Source: Telluria mixta (lineage in GTDB: Bacteria > Pseudomonadota > Gammaproteobacteria > Burkholderiales > Burkholderiaceae_D). From it: DNA of 64,000 nt. This document shows positions 1-8,799 of this stretch, one piece after another (position 1 is the stretch's first letter; each line of letters opens with the position of its first letter). The position numbers and the translations under genes were made by a program. Under the pieces are notes generated by a model. The model saw only the letters and a program-made list of their open reading frames with translations, was not told the DNA's origin and did no database searches. The stretch spans positions 5,394,001-5,458,000 of the forward strand of contig NZ_CP119520.1 of NCBI RefSeq assembly GCF_029223865.1. Reading direction: 5' to 3'.

Positions 1-419
1 ACGCGGCCCCGCCCCCGCACTTCGACATGAGCCACATGAAGAAGAGCGCGGCGGAAGTGCTGGACCTGCAGAGGAAGCTGGTGCCGGAACTGCGCCGGCG
101 CGGCCTGCGCGTGCTGCCGGGCGGCGACTACGGCTTCCCGTTCAACCCGAACGGCCGCAACGCGCGCGACCTGGAACTGTTCGTGAACCTGCTGGGCTAT
201 ACGCCGGAAGAAGCGCTGTCCGCCGCCACCCTGCTGGGCGGTGAGCTGATGGGTATGGGCGACGAGCTGGGGCAGGTGAAGCAGGGCTTCCTCGCCGACC
301 TGCTGCTCGTCGACGGCGATCCGACGCAGGATGTGACGATCCTGCAGGACCGCAAGCGCCTGCGCGCCATCATGAAGGATGGGCGCTTCCACAAGGATCC
401 GGCGCTGGCCGCGCTGTAA
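1..419 (+). CDS. amidohydrolase family protein, C-terminal part (5' end outside window)
   Basis: The reading frame is open from base 3, before the first ATG at 27, so the gene begins outside the window. What remains is the C-terminal end of a metal-dependent amidohydrolase of the imidazolonepropionase/prolidase-like type. An N-terminal piece GGDYGFPFNPNGRNARDLE is followed by the helix-rich segment around YTPEEALSAAT and the classic closing strand FLADLLLVDGDPTQDV. The metal-binding histidines of the barrel core are not visible. The stop is 9 bp before the next gene, an esterase-like hydrolase, so both probably sit in one operon. The substrate cannot be told from this fragment. Confidence 0.85.
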   Translation, partial: AAPPPHFDMSHMKKSAAEVLDLQRKLVPELRRRGLRVLPGGDYGFPFNPNGRNARDLELFVNLLGYTPEEALSAATLLGGELMGMGDELGQVKQGFLADLLLVDGDPTQDVTILQDRKRLRAIMKDGRFHKDPALAAL

Positions 420-428
420 GGAGTACGG

Positions 429-1334
429 ATGACGTTGAGCGACAAGCATATGGAGATCCTGCGCGCGGTCCGCGCCGCGGGCCCCGTGATCGACCCGCCG
501 GCCGCGAAGGCCCTGTACGCGCCGCTGCTGGCCGACATGCCGCGCGGCGCGGAACCGCTGCGCGACATCGCCTACGGGGACGACGAACGCCACCGGCTGG
601 ACGTGTACGCTGCGGCCGGCGCGACGGGACCGGCGCCCGTCGTCGTGTTCCTGCACGGCGGGGGCTTCATCCGCGGCGACAAGGCCGATCGCGCAGCCGT
701 CGGCCATTATTTTTCGCGGCATGGCGTGGTGGCCGTGCTGCCGAATTACCGTCTCGGCCCGAAGCACCGGTGGCCGGCCGGGGCCGAGGACGTGTCGTCG
801 GTACTGGCGTGGACACGCGCCAACGTGGCGGCGCACGGCGGCGATCCGGACCACATCGTGCTCGCGGGCGAATCGGCGGGCGCGGCGCACGTGGCGGCCG
901 CGACGCTCGTCTCCCGTTTCCATCCGCCCGAGGGCCTGAACATCGCGGGCGCGTTCCTCGCGTCGGGCGTTTACAACGCGGAGCTGGAATTCCTGGCACG
1001 CGCGCAGCTGGGCATCGCGACGCCGGATCCGCGCAATGAGGCCTACTTCGGCACGGATTTCGCGAGCTACCGCGCGATGTCGACCGTGGAACTTATCGAC
1101 GCCGCGCCGTTCCCGCTCGCGATCACGTACGCGGAACTGGACCCGGTCCAGATGCAGGCGCAGGCCGGGGAGTTGTTCGCGCGGCTCGTCACGCGCCACG
1201 GTTTCCAGCCGCGCATCGGGGTCGTCGCGAACCACAACCACCTGAGCCAGGTCCATGCGATCAACAGCGGCGACGACGCGCTGGCGGCGCCCCTGCTGGC
1301 CTTCGTGCGTGACAGCCGCATGAAAACTCCCTAA
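429..1334 (+). CDS. alpha/beta hydrolase, hormone-sensitive-lipase (HSL) type
   Basis: A 301-residue cytosolic carboxylesterase-like hydrolase. The HSL oxyanion motif HGGGF is at residues 76-80 and the nucleophile elbow GESAG has Ser149. Asp238 (ELDPVQ) and His269 or His271 (NHNH) complete a plausible triad. The length is normal for the family, and no signal peptide or membrane segment is seen. It lies 9 bp after an amidohydrolase and 51 bp before a LysR gene on the same strand, so it may act on an ester or lactone in the same unidentified pathway. The substrate is not predictable; the fold and catalytic class are secure. Confidence 0.9.
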   Translation: MTLSDKHMEILRAVRAAGPVIDPPAAKALYAPLLADMPRGAEPLRDIAYGDDERHRLDVYAAAGATGPAPVVVFLHGGGFIRGDKADRAAVGHYFSRHGVVAVLPNYRLGPKHRWPAGAEDVSSVLAWTRANVAAHGGDPDHIVLAGESAGAAHVAAATLVSRFHPPEGLNIAGAFLASGVYNAELEFLARAQLGIATPDPRNEAYFGTDFASYRAMSTVELIDAAPFPLAITYAELDPVQMQAQAGELFARLVTRHGFQPRIGVVANHNHLSQVHAINSGDDALAAPLLAFVRDSRMKTP

Positions 1335-1385
1335 AGTAAAGGATACGAAGGCCACACGGGCCATACGATAACAAGGAGACAATCG

Positions 1386-2360
1386 ATGCGTTTCAACCGC
1401 CTGGACCTGAACCTGCTGCTGGCGCTCGACGCGCTGCTGGAGGAACAGAACATCACCCGCGCGGCGGCGCGCGTGAACGTCAGCCAGTCCGCCATGAGCG
1501 GCATGCTGGCGCGCCTGCGCGAATTCTTCGAAGACGATCTACTGGCCGCCGTCGGCCGCAACATGGAGCTGACGGTGCTGGGCCGCCAGCTCGTCGGCCC
1601 CGTGCGCGACCTGATCCTGCACGTGCACGCGACGGTGGGCATCCGCGTGACGTTCGATCCGGCACGTGAAACGCGCTGCATGAAGATCATGGTGTCCGAC
1701 TACGCGACCGAGGTGTTCCTGAACCAGGTGGTGGCGCGCGTGCTGCGCGACGCGCCCAACATGACGCTGGAACTGGTGCCGCTCGCGGACGACGCGGCGG
1801 AAAAGCTGCGCCGCGGCGAGAACGACTTCCTCATCATCCCGCGCCATTTCCTCGACCCCGAGCACCCGCAGCGCACGCTGTTCGAAGACCATTACTGCAC
1901 CGTGATCTGGGAGGGGAATACGCAGGTGGGCGACGTCCTCGACGCCGCGACGTACGAGCGCCTGTCGCATATCGCGCCGATGCTGGGCCGGCCGCGCTCG
2001 CCGACGATGGAAGAGCTGCTGCTGCAGGCGCAAGGCGTCAAGCGCCGCATCCGCGTGATCACCAGCGATTTCTACAGCATGGCGACGGCACTCGTCGGCA
2101 CGGACCTCGTCGCGACCATGCACACGCGCCTCGCGCTCGCGTGCGCGCGCCGGCTGCCGATCCGCGTGCTGCCGCTGCCGTACGACCTGCCGCCGCTGGC
2201 GGAATGCCTGCAATGGCACCGCTTCCAGGAAAACGACCCGTGCCACATCTGGCTGCGCGGCGTGATGCTGGAAGTCGCGCGCGGCCTGCCGACCAATGCC
2301 GAGCTGCCGATGGCGCCGTTCAGCTTCAACGCCATCGAGACGGCGCGCGGGGTGGCATAA
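1386..2360 (+). CDS. LysR family transcriptional regulator
   Basis: A 324-residue regulator with the LysR N-terminal winged helix at about residues 6-65 (LDLNLLLALDALLEEQNITRA, then SQSAMSGMLARLREFF) and a C-terminal effector domain. The LDLNLL...LLEE start is typical of the NodD/NahR/LinR-like branch, which often senses aromatic or acyl compounds. A good ribosome site AAGGAGA precedes the ATG. Unusually for LysR genes it is co-directional with, and downstream of, the hydrolase genes rather than divergent from its target. The last codons run within 36 bp of the small monooxygenase gene, suggesting cotranscription. Its ligand is unknown. Confidence 0.93.
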   Translation: MRFNRLDLNLLLALDALLEEQNITRAAARVNVSQSAMSGMLARLREFFEDDLLAAVGRNMELTVLGRQLVGPVRDLILHVHATVGIRVTFDPARETRCMKIMVSDYATEVFLNQVVARVLRDAPNMTLELVPLADDAAEKLRRGENDFLIIPRHFLDPEHPQRTLFEDHYCTVIWEGNTQVGDVLDAATYERLSHIAPMLGRPRSPTMEELLLQAQGVKRRIRVITSDFYSMATALVGTDLVATMHTRLALACARRLPIRVLPLPYDLPPLAECLQWHRFQENDPCHIWLRGVMLEVARGLPTNAELPMAPFSFNAIETARGVA

Positions 2361-2395
2361 TCGTCGTCACCCCAACTCCCATCGAAAGGAAGCAC

Positions 2396-2695
2396 ATGGT
2401 CGTCGAAAGCGCCGAAATCCTCGTCAAGGCCGGCATGGAAGAACAATTCGAAGCGGGCGTGCGCGCCGCCGCGCCGCTGTTCCAGCGGGCCCGCGGCTGT
2501 ACAAGCATGCGCCTGCAGCGGGGCGTGGAGAATCCGCGCGCCTACCGCCTGCTCGTGGACTGGAACACGGTCGAGGACCACATGGTCCACTTCCGCGAGA
2601 GCGACGATTTCCAGGAATGGCGCCGCCTCGTCGGCCACTGCTTCGACGGCGCGCCCGTCGTCACGCATTACGCGGCGGCCGTCGACGGCTTCTGA
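2396..2695 (+). CDS. antibiotic-biosynthesis-monooxygenase (ABM) domain protein
   Basis: A 99-residue single-domain ABM/dimeric alpha-beta barrel protein: VVESAEILVKAGMEEQF opens the first strand and helix, and HFRESDDFQEWRRLV is the second helix typical of the family. The start at 2396 is chosen because AAAGGA lies just upstream and the ABM fold begins directly there; a longer in-frame extension into the lysR gene is a shadow. Family members are cofactor-free monooxygenases, haem-degrading enzymes, or proteins of unknown activity acting on quinols and other small aromatics. It closes the first operon, 6 bp before the end of the convergent IclR gene. Confidence 0.88.
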   Translation: MVVESAEILVKAGMEEQFEAGVRAAAPLFQRARGCTSMRLQRGVENPRAYRLLVDWNTVEDHMVHFRESDDFQEWRRLVGHCFDGAPVVTHYAAAVDGF

Positions 2696-2701
2696 CGCCC
2701 T

Positions 2702-3517
2702 TCAGGGCAGCAGCATCGCGAGTTCCTGCGCGCCCTGGCGCAGCACGGGCAGGAACTCTTCCACCATGCGCTCCGGCGTCACGCGCGCCGCGTGCGCACC
2801 CACGTTCAGCGCCGCCAGCACCCGGCCCGACGCGCCGCGCACGGGCACGGCGATCGAGCGCAATCCCAGCTCCAGTTCCTCGTTATTGACGGCATAGCCG
2901 TCGCGCCGCACCTGCGCGAGGATCGCGCGCAGGCTGTCCTTGTCCGTCACCGTGCGTTCCGTCATGGGTGTCAAGGTGGTGCGCGTGAGGTAGGCCTCCA
3001 GCTCGTCCTGCGGCAGGTGCGCCAGCAGCACGCGGCCCAGCGAGCTGCAATACGCGGGCAGGCGGCTGCCGGCGGACAGCGACACCGACATCACGCGCGA
3101 CGTCGCCGCGCGCGCCACGTACAGCACCTGGTCTTCCTCCAGCACGGCGAGCGAGCTCGATTCGCCCAGCGCCTTGCTGACGCCGTTCAGGCACGGCTGC
3201 GCGGCGGCCGTCAGCGGCGTCGACGACAAATACGAATACCCCAAGGTCAGCACCTTCGGCCTGAGGCTGAAATTGTTCAGTTCCGCGTCGACGTAGCCGA
3301 GCTGCCGCAGCGTGTGCAGGCAGCGGCGCACGGCCGCGCGCGGGATGCCCGTCTGCAGGCTGATCTGGGCGATGGTCTGCGGCTTGCGCGAGTCGGCGAA
3401 CGCACGCAGCACGGCGAGACCGCGTGCCAGCGACGTCATGAAGTCGGGATCGGCGAGGGCGTCGATGTCTTCCGCGATCGTGCGCGGGGCGGCTGGGGTG
3501 TCGGATGTGGATGGCAT
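2702..3517 (-). CDS. pcaR: IclR family regulator of PcaR/PobR type
   Basis: A 271-residue IclR-family regulator. The N-terminal winged helix (about residues 28-90) carries the PcaR/PobR/PcaU hallmark DPDFMTSLARGLAVLRAF, then a C-terminal effector domain. Family members of this clade respond to beta-ketoadipate, protocatechuate or 4-hydroxybenzoate. It is divergent from pcaIJF with a 132-bp shared promoter that contains an exact GTTCGATAATCGCAC box (3612-3626), the site I recall for PcaR in Pseudomonas putida. This supports regulation of pcaIJF; the PcaR versus PobR/PcaU label rests on that context, not on a phylogeny. Confidence 0.85.
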   Translation of the reverse strand: MPSTSDTPAAPRTIAEDIDALADPDFMTSLARGLAVLRAFADSRKPQTIAQISLQTGIPRAAVRRCLHTLRQLGYVDAELNNFSLRPKVLTLGYSYLSSTPLTAAAQPCLNGVSKALGESSSLAVLEEDQVLYVARAATSRVMSVSLSAGSRLPAYCSSLGRVLLAHLPQDELEAYLTRTTLTPMTERTVTDKDSLRAILAQVRRDGYAVNNEELELGLRSIAVPVRGASGRVLAALNVGAHAARVTPERMVEEFLPVLRQGAQELAMLLP

Positions 3518-3588
3518 GGCGGAATTCTAATCGATGGGGATGGGTCGGCAGGAAGCGCTTGACGCGCGGCGCGGCCCGGGCGTACACT

Positions 3589-3630
3589 TTTTGTGCGGTA
3601 GACGAGCATGTGTTCGATAATCGCACAAAA
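3589..3630. promoter_or_regulatory. pca promoter with PcaR-box and 9-bp inverted repeat
   Basis: The divergent pcaR/pcaI intergenic region holds a perfect inverted repeat, TTTTGTGCG at 3589-3597 and CGCACAAAA at 3622-3630. Overlapping the right arm is GTTCGATAATCGCAC (3612-3626). From memory this 15-mer is the motif conserved in PcaR/PcaU-controlled promoters, near the -10 region. The pcaI ATG lies 20 bp downstream of the right arm. Palindrome and motif are seen directly; regulation is inferred. Confidence 0.75.
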
Positions 3631-3649
3631 TTGACCAAGGTGACAACCC

Positions 3650-4315
3650 ATGATCGACAAAACCTGTGACTCGCTGCAGCAGGCCGTGGCCGACATCCAC
3701 GACGGCGCCACCGTCATGATCGGTGGCTTCGGCAACGCCGGCATGCCGTCCGCCCTCATCGACGCGCTGATCGCGCACGGCGCGCGCGAGCTGACCATCG
3801 TGAACAACAATGCCGGTAACGGCGACACGGGCCTGGCCGCCCTCATCAAGGAAAAGCGCGTGAGGAAGATCGTGTGCTCGTTCCCGCGCCAGGCCGATTC
3901 CTGGCATTTCGACGCGCTGTACCGCGCCGGCGAAATCGAGCTGGAACTGACGCCGCAGGGCAACCTGGCCGAGCGCATCCGTGCGGCCGGCGCCGGCATC
4001 GGCGGCTTTTTCACGCCCACCGGCTACGGCACCCTGCTGGCCGAGGGCAAGGAGACCCGCGTGATCAATGGCCGCAACTATGTATTCGAGACGCCGATCC
4101 ACGCCGACTTCGCGCTGATCAAGGCGCTGCGGGGCGACCGCTGGGGCAACCTCGTGTACCGCAAGACGGCGCGCAACTTCGGCCCGATCATGGCCATGGC
4201 CGCGAAGACCACCATCGCGCAAGTCGCCGAGATCGTGCCGCTCGGCGAGCTCGATCCGGAAGCGATCGTCACCCCCGGCATCTTCGTCCAGCGCGTCGTC
4301 AAGGAGGCAGCATGA
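3650..4315 (+). CDS. pcaI: 3-oxoadipate CoA-transferase, subunit A
   Basis: A 221-residue alpha subunit of a two-subunit CoA-transferase (family I). It carries the glycine-rich GGFGNAGMPSALIDALI near residues 24-40 and the NNNAGNGDTGLAALI block. With PcaJ it moves CoA from succinyl-CoA to beta-ketoadipate in the next-to-last step of the protocatechuate/catechol ortho-cleavage pathway. The gene is first in pcaIJF, divergent from a PcaR-type regulator, and its TGA overlaps the ATG of pcaJ (ATGA), indicating translational coupling. The close relative acetoacetate:succinyl-CoA transferase is the alternative, but the thiolase neighbour and the PcaR box favour pcaI. Confidence 0.92.
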   Translation: MIDKTCDSLQQAVADIHDGATVMIGGFGNAGMPSALIDALIAHGARELTIVNNNAGNGDTGLAALIKEKRVRKIVCSFPRQADSWHFDALYRAGEIELELTPQGNLAERIRAAGAGIGGFFTPTGYGTLLAEGKETRVINGRNYVFETPIHADFALIKALRGDRWGNLVYRKTARNFGPIMAMAAKTTIAQVAEIVPLGELDPEAIVTPGIFVQRVVKEAA

Positions 4316-4962
4316 GTACCAGTCGTTATTCCCGCGACCAGATGGCCGCGCGCGTCGCCCAGGACATCCCGGAAGGAGCCTACGTCAACCTGGGCATCGG
4401 CCTGCCGACGAAGGTCGCGAACTACCTGCCGCCGGAAAAGGAAATCTTCCTGCACAGCGAGAACGGCCTGCTGGGCATGGGCCCCGCGCCCGCGCCGGGC
4501 GAAGAGGACGAGGACCTGATCAACGCGGGCAAGCAGCCGGTGACCCTGCTGATGGGCGGCGCCTATTTCCACCACGCGGACTCGTTCGCGATGATGCGCG
4601 GCGGGCACCTGGACATCTGCGTGCTGGGCGCCTTCCAGGTATCGCACACGGGCGATCTCGCCAACTGGCACACGGGCGCGCCGGACGCGATTCCCGCGGT
4701 CGGCGGCGCGATGGACCTCGCGATCGGCGCCAAGCAGGTGTTCGTCATGATGGAACACCAGACCAAGACGGGCGAAAGCAAGATCGTCGAGCGCTGCACG
4801 TATCCGCTGACGGGCATTGGCTGCGTCAGCCGCATCTACACTGACCTGGCCGTGCTGGACGTCACGCCGCAGGGCCTGCGCGTGCGCGAAATGGCGCCCG
4901 GCCTCACGCTGGCCGACCTGCAGGCCGTGACCGCCGCGCCGCTGCTGGCGCCCACCGAATAA
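4312..4962 (+). CDS. pcaJ: 3-oxoadipate CoA-transferase, subunit B
   Basis: A 216-residue beta subunit. The catalytic glutamate of family I CoA-transferases is Glu50 in SENGLLGMG, which forms the glutamyl-CoA thioester. The start at 4312 is set by the 4-bp ATGA overlap with pcaI and by the conserved MAARVAQDIPEGAYVNLGIG N-terminus; a longer open frame upstream overlaps pcaI in another frame and is a shadow. The protein pairs with PcaI as a heterodimer or higher oligomer in the cytosol. It is followed 15 bp later by the thiolase gene, with AAAAAGGAG as the ribosome site. Confidence 0.92.
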   Translation: MSTSRYSRDQMAARVAQDIPEGAYVNLGIGLPTKVANYLPPEKEIFLHSENGLLGMGPAPAPGEEDEDLINAGKQPVTLLMGGAYFHHADSFAMMRGGHLDICVLGAFQVSHTGDLANWHTGAPDAIPAVGGAMDLAIGAKQVFVMMEHQTKTGESKIVERCTYPLTGIGCVSRIYTDLAVLDVTPQGLRVREMAPGLTLADLQAVTAAPLLAPTE

Positions 4963-4977
4963 AAAAGGAGAACGAAC

Positions 4978-6186
4978 ATGACCGACGCATTCATCGTCGA
5001 TGCCATCCGCACCCCCATCGGCCGCTATGGCGGCGCGTTGAAGGACGTGCGCGCGGACGACCTGGGCGCCATTCCCATCCGCGAACTCATGCGCCGCAAT
5101 CCGGACGTCGACTGGTCCGCGATCGACGACGTGATCTACGGCTGCGCCAACCAGGCCGGCGAGGATAACCGCAACGTCGCGCGCATGGCCGCGCTGCTGG
5201 CCGGCCTGCCGCATGAAGTGCCGGGATCCACCATCAACCGCTTGTGCGGCTCGGGACTGGACGCCGTCGGCAGCGCCGCCCGCGCCATCAAGAGCGGAGA
5301 AGCGCGCCTGATGATCGCGGGCGGCGTGGAGTCGATGACGCGCGCCCCGTTCGTGATGGGCAAGGCGGAGTCCGCGTTTTCCCGCAGCGCGAACATCTAC
5401 GACACGACGATCGGCTGGCGCTTCCCGAATCCGCTGATGCACAAGCTGTACGGCACGGATGCGATGCCGGAGACGGCGGAGAACGTGGCGGACGATTACA
5501 AGATCTCGCGCGCCGACCAGGACGCGTTCGCGCTGGCGAGCCAGGCGAAGGCGGCCCGCGCGCAGCAGGACGGGACGTTCGAGCAGGAGATCGTGCCGGT
5601 ACTGATCCCTCAAAAGAAAGGTGATCCGCTGCGTTTCGCGAAGGACGAGCACCCGCGCGAGACGAGCCTGGAGACGCTGGCGAAGCTGAAGCCGGTCGTG
5701 CGGCCGGACGGTACGGTCACGGCCGGCAATGCGTCGGGCGTGAACGACGGCGCGTGCGCGCTGCTGCTGGCGAATGCGGAGGCGGCGACGCAATACGGCT
5801 TGACGCCGCGCGCCCGCATCGTCGGCATGGCGACGGCCGGCGTGGCGCCGCGCGTGATGGGGATCGGCCCCGCACCAGCCGTGCAGAAGCTGCTGGCACA
5901 GACGGGCATGACGCTGGACCAGTTCGACGTGATCGAGCTGAACGAGGCGTTCGCATCGCAGGGCCTCGCCGTGCTGCGGTTGCTGGGCCTGCGCGACGAC
6001 GACTCGCGCGTGAATCCGAACGGCGGCGCGATCGCCCTCGGGCATCCGCTCGGGATGAGCGGCGCGCGGCTCGTCACCGCGGCCACCTACCAGCTGGAGC
6101 GCACCGGCGGCCGCTTTGCCCTGTGCACGATGTGCATCGGCGTGGGGCAGGGGATCGCGCTCGCGATCGAGCGCGTCGAGGCTTGA
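4978..6186 (+). CDS. pcaF: 3-oxoadipyl-CoA thiolase
   Basis: A 402-residue thiolase II. The acyl-accepting Cys90 lies in [13 protein letters not shown]; the second active-site region has the [10 protein letters not shown] histidine and the C-terminal [10 protein letters not shown] cysteine. It splits beta-ketoadipyl-CoA into acetyl-CoA and succinyl-CoA, the last step of the beta-ketoadipate pathway. Acetyl-CoA acetyltransferases look similar, but the position behind pcaIJ, the length just over 400 and the start [17 protein letters not shown] fit PcaF. It ends 13 bp from the convergent MarR gene. The earlier pathway genes (pcaGH, pcaB, pcaC, pcaD) are not in the window. Confidence 0.93.
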   Translation: MTDAFIVDAIRTPIGRYGGALKDVRADDLGAIPIRELMRRNPDVDWSAIDDVIYGCANQAGEDNRNVARMAALLAGLPHEVPGSTINRLCGSGLDAVGSAARAIKSGEARLMIAGGVESMTRAPFVMGKAESAFSRSANIYDTTIGWRFPNPLMHKLYGTDAMPETAENVADDYKISRADQDAFALASQAKAARAQQDGTFEQEIVPVLIPQKKGDPLRFAKDEHPRETSLETLAKLKPVVRPDGTVTAGNASGVNDGACALLLANAEAATQYGLTPRARIVGMATAGVAPRVMGIGPAPAVQKLLAQTGMTLDQFDVIELNEAFASQGLAVLRLLGLRDDDSRVNPNGGAIALGHPLGMSGARLVTAATYQLERTGGRFALCTMCIGVGQGIALAIERVEA

Positions 6187-6199
6187 CGCCCCCTCCGTG

Positions 6200-6676
6200 C
6201 TATTTGTCGCCCGCTGCGTCGGGCAGTGCCAGCGGCGCGCGGCTCTGGTCGTTGTTGCCGTTGACGAGCTTGGCCAGCAGGCCCATGAACACGTCCTGTT
6301 CGCGCGCACTCAGCGGGGCCAGCAGCCGGTCGCGCAGGCGCTGGGCGCCGGGCTCCAGCGCGGCCAGCAGGCGCGTGCCCGCTGGTGTGATGGTCAGCGC
6401 GCGCTGGCGCCGGTTGTGCGGAATCACCTTGCGTTCCAATAGTCCTTTTTCTTCGAGGCGTGCGCACACCGTCGCGCCGGTCGAGGTGTCGATCGCGGCC
6501 AGTCCCGCCAGCGAGACCTGGTCGATGCCGGGATGCTCGGCCAGCCGGCTCAGGATCGCATACTGGACCGGCGTCAGTTCCCCTCCCATTTCGTCATGGA
6601 AGAGCGACACCGAGATCTGCTGGGCCCGGCGCAGCAGGTGGCCGGGGTGTTGGTACAGGTCGAGCGTGCTTGGCAT
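6200..6676 (-). CDS. MarR family regulator, divergent from vanAB
   Basis: A 158-residue MarR-type winged-helix repressor: TPVQYAILSRLAEHPGIDQ, then the recognition region LAAIDTSTGATVCARLEEKGLLER and the wing with RRQRALTITPAG. The start at 6676 gives the usual MarR length; the open frame continues 60 codons upstream into the promoter, but that part lacks domain character. It is divergent from vanA, with a perfect 16-bp palindrome in between, so it most likely controls vanAB. Many proteobacteria use a GntR-type VanR here, so a MarR protein in this place is a less common arrangement. Confidence 0.9.
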   Translation of the reverse strand: MPSTLDLYQHPGHLLRRAQQISVSLFHDEMGGELTPVQYAILSRLAEHPGIDQVSLAGLAAIDTSTGATVCARLEEKGLLERKVIPHNRRQRALTITPAGTRLLAALEPGAQRLRDRLLAPLSAREQDVFMGLLAKLVNGNNDQSRAPLALPDAAGDK

Positions 6677-6762
6677 GTGAGTCTGCTTGTGGTGCGGCGC
6701 ACCATCGAAATAGTCGGGACACCAGTTTACTTCGCCATGGATGCGCGCGATACTTTCCCGAC

Positions 6763-6778
6763 ATTCAGTGCACTGAAT
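6763..6778. promoter_or_regulatory. 16-bp perfect palindrome before vanA (putative MarR operator)
   Basis: ATTCAGTGCACTGAAT is a perfect palindrome 22 bp upstream of the vanA ATG and 86 bp from the divergent MarR start. Size and symmetry fit a MarR-dimer operator placed over the van promoter. A feruloyl- or vanillate-responsive repressor is a natural guess from the neighbouring enzymes. Confidence 0.65.
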
Positions 6779-6800
6779 ATTAAACGACAGGAGACAAACG

Positions 6801-7844
6801 ATGTTCCCGAAGAATGCGTGGTACGTGGCCTGCACCCCCGACGAAATTGATGGCAAACCCCTGGGCCGCCAGGTCTGCGGCGAGAAGATCGTGTTCTACC
6901 GTGGCGAGCAGGGCAAGGTCGCCGCGGTCGAGGATTTTTGCCCGCACCGGGGCGCGCCGCTGTCGCTGGGGCTCGTGCGCGACGGCCACCTGGTGTGCGG
7001 CTACCACGGCCTGCAGATGGGCTGCGACGGCAAGGCCGCCAGCATGCCGGGCCAGCGCGTGCGCGGCTTTCCCTGCATCCGCAGCTATGCGGTCGAGGAG
7101 CGCTACGGCTTCATCTGGGTCTGGCCGGGCGACAAGGCACTGGCCGATCCGGCCGCGATCCACCATCTCGAGTGGGCGGACAATCCGGAGTGGGCCTATG
7201 GCGGCGGGCTGTATCACATCGGCTGCGATTACCGCCTCATGATCGACAACCTGATGGACCTGACGCACGAGACGTACGTGCATGCCTCGAGCATCGGCCA
7301 GAAGGAAATCGACGAGGCGCCTGTCACGACGAAGGTCGAAGGCGAACAGGTGGTGACGAGCCGCTTCATGGAGAACATCATGCCGCCGCCGTTCTGGCAG
7401 GCCGCCTTGCGCGGCAACGGTCTGGCGGACGACGTGCCGGTCGACCGCTGGCAGATCTGCCGCTTCAGCGCGCCGAGCCACGTGATGATCGAGGTCGGCG
7501 TCGCCCATGCGGGCAAGGGCGGTTACCATGCCGATCCGGCGCACAAGGCGTCCTCCATCGTGGTCGACTTCATCACGCCGGAGACGGAAACCTCGCACTG
7601 GTACTTCTGGGGCATGGCGCGCAATTTCAAGCCGCAGGACGAGGCGCTGACCCGGGCCATCCGCGAAGGGCAGGGCAAGATCTTCAGCGAAGACCGCGCC
7701 ATGCTCGAACTGCAGCAGCAGAACCTGCTGCGCCATCCGGAGCGCAAGCTCCTGATGCTCAACATCGACGCGGGCGGCGTGCAATCGCGCCGCATCATCG
7801 ATGCCTGGCTGGCGCGCGAAGCTGCCGTGGAGGCCGCGGCATGA
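6801..7844 (+). CDS. vanA: vanillate O-demethylase, Rieske oxygenase subunit
   Basis: A 347-residue Rieske non-haem iron oxygenase. The [2Fe-2S] ligands are Cys47-x-His49 and Cys66-x2-His69; the mononuclear iron site is seen as [13 protein letters not shown] (Asp149, His156, His161). The start [16 protein letters not shown] is characteristic of VanA. With VanB it oxidatively demethylates vanillate to protocatechuate and formaldehyde, feeding the beta-ketoadipate branch whose last enzymes lie just upstream. A GGAGA ribosome site precedes the ATG, and the stop overlaps vanB by ATGA. Dicamba- or syringate-demethylase activity is a less likely alternative. Confidence 0.92.
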   Translation: MFPKNAWYVACTPDEIDGKPLGRQVCGEKIVFYRGEQGKVAAVEDFCPHRGAPLSLGLVRDGHLVCGYHGLQMGCDGKAASMPGQRVRGFPCIRSYAVEERYGFIWVWPGDKALADPAAIHHLEWADNPEWAYGGGLYHIGCDYRLMIDNLMDLTHETYVHASSIGQKEIDEAPVTTKVEGEQVVTSRFMENIMPPPFWQAALRGNGLADDVPVDRWQICRFSAPSHVMIEVGVAHAGKGGYHADPAHKASSIVVDFITPETETSHWYFWGMARNFKPQDEALTRAIREGQGKIFSEDRAMLELQQQNLLRHPERKLLMLNIDAGGVQSRRIIDAWLAREAAVEAAA

Positions 7845-8797
7845 GCACTTTCGAAGTGCGCGTAGCGCGCAAGACCCGGGAAGCGGAAGGCATCTGCAGC
7901 TACGAACTGGTGCGTGCCGATGGTGCCCCGCTGCCTTCGTTCGCGGCGGGCGCCCATGTCGACGTCCACCTGCCGAACGGTCTCGTGCGCCAGTATTCGC
8001 TGTGTAATGCGCCCGGCGAAACGCACCGCTACGTCATCGCCGTGCTGCGCGACGCGGCGTCGCGCGGCGGTTCGCAAGCCATGCATGACGACGTCGATGC
8101 CGGCACGGTGCTGACCATCGGCGCACCGAAGAACCATTTTCCGCTGGTCGACGCAGCGCGGTCGCTGCTGCTGGCGGGCGGCATCGGCGTTACGCCGATC
8201 CTGGCCATGTCCGAGACGCTGGCGGACAACGGGGCGGCGTTCGAGATGCATTACTGTGCGCGGGCACCTGAGCGCGCCGCGTTCGTCGAACGCCTCGGCG
8301 CCAGCAGGTTCGCCGGGCAAGTTCACCTGCATTACGACAGCGGCGCGGAAGACCAGCGGCTCGACCTGGCCGCGCTGCTGGCGGCGCCGGCACCCGACAC
8401 GCACCTGTACGTGTGCGGCCCGCAGGGCTTCATCGACCACGTGCTGGACAGCGCACGGGCACACGGCTGGCCGGCGCCGCAGCTGCACGCCGAATATTTC
8501 GGCGCAGCGGCAGTCGACACCGGCGACGACCGGCCGTTCGACGTGCAGCTGGCGTCGAGCGGCAAGGTCGTGACGATCCCGGCGGGCCGGACGGTGCTCA
8601 AGGTGCTGGCCGAGCAGGGTGTGGACATCCCCTATTCGTGCGAGGAAGGCGTCTGCGGCACCTGCCTTACGCGCGTGCTGGCCGGCGAGCCGGACCACCG
8701 CGACCTGTACCTGACCGACGAGGAGCGGGCGGCCAACGACCAGTTCGCGCCGTGCTGTTCGCGTGCCCGTTCGCCGCTGCTGGTCCTGGATCTCTAG
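7841..8797 (+). CDS. vanB: vanillate O-demethylase, reductase subunit
   Basis: A 318-residue phthalate-dioxygenase-reductase-like protein: flavin-binding barrel with RQYSLCNAP (about residues 48-56), NAD-binding part with [15 protein letters not shown], and a C-terminal plant-type [2Fe-2S] ferredoxin domain with CEEGVCGTC and a fourth cysteine in QFAPCCS. It passes electrons from NAD(P)H to the Rieske centre of VanA. The start at 7841 overlaps the vanA stop (ATGA), so the subunits are translationally coupled. The gene ends 2 bp from the end of the convergent hydrolase gene. Confidence 0.93.
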   Translation: MSTFEVRVARKTREAEGICSYELVRADGAPLPSFAAGAHVDVHLPNGLVRQYSLCNAPGETHRYVIAVLRDAASRGGSQAMHDDVDAGTVLTIGAPKNHFPLVDAARSLLLAGGIGVTPILAMSETLADNGAAFEMHYCARAPERAAFVERLGASRFAGQVHLHYDSGAEDQRLDLAALLAAPAPDTHLYVCGPQGFIDHVLDSARAHGWPAPQLHAEYFGAAAVDTGDDRPFDVQLASSGKVVTIPAGRTVLKVLAEQGVDIPYSCEEGVCGTCLTRVLAGEPDHRDLYLTDEERAANDQFAPCCSRARSPLLVLDL

Positions 8798-8799
8798 AG

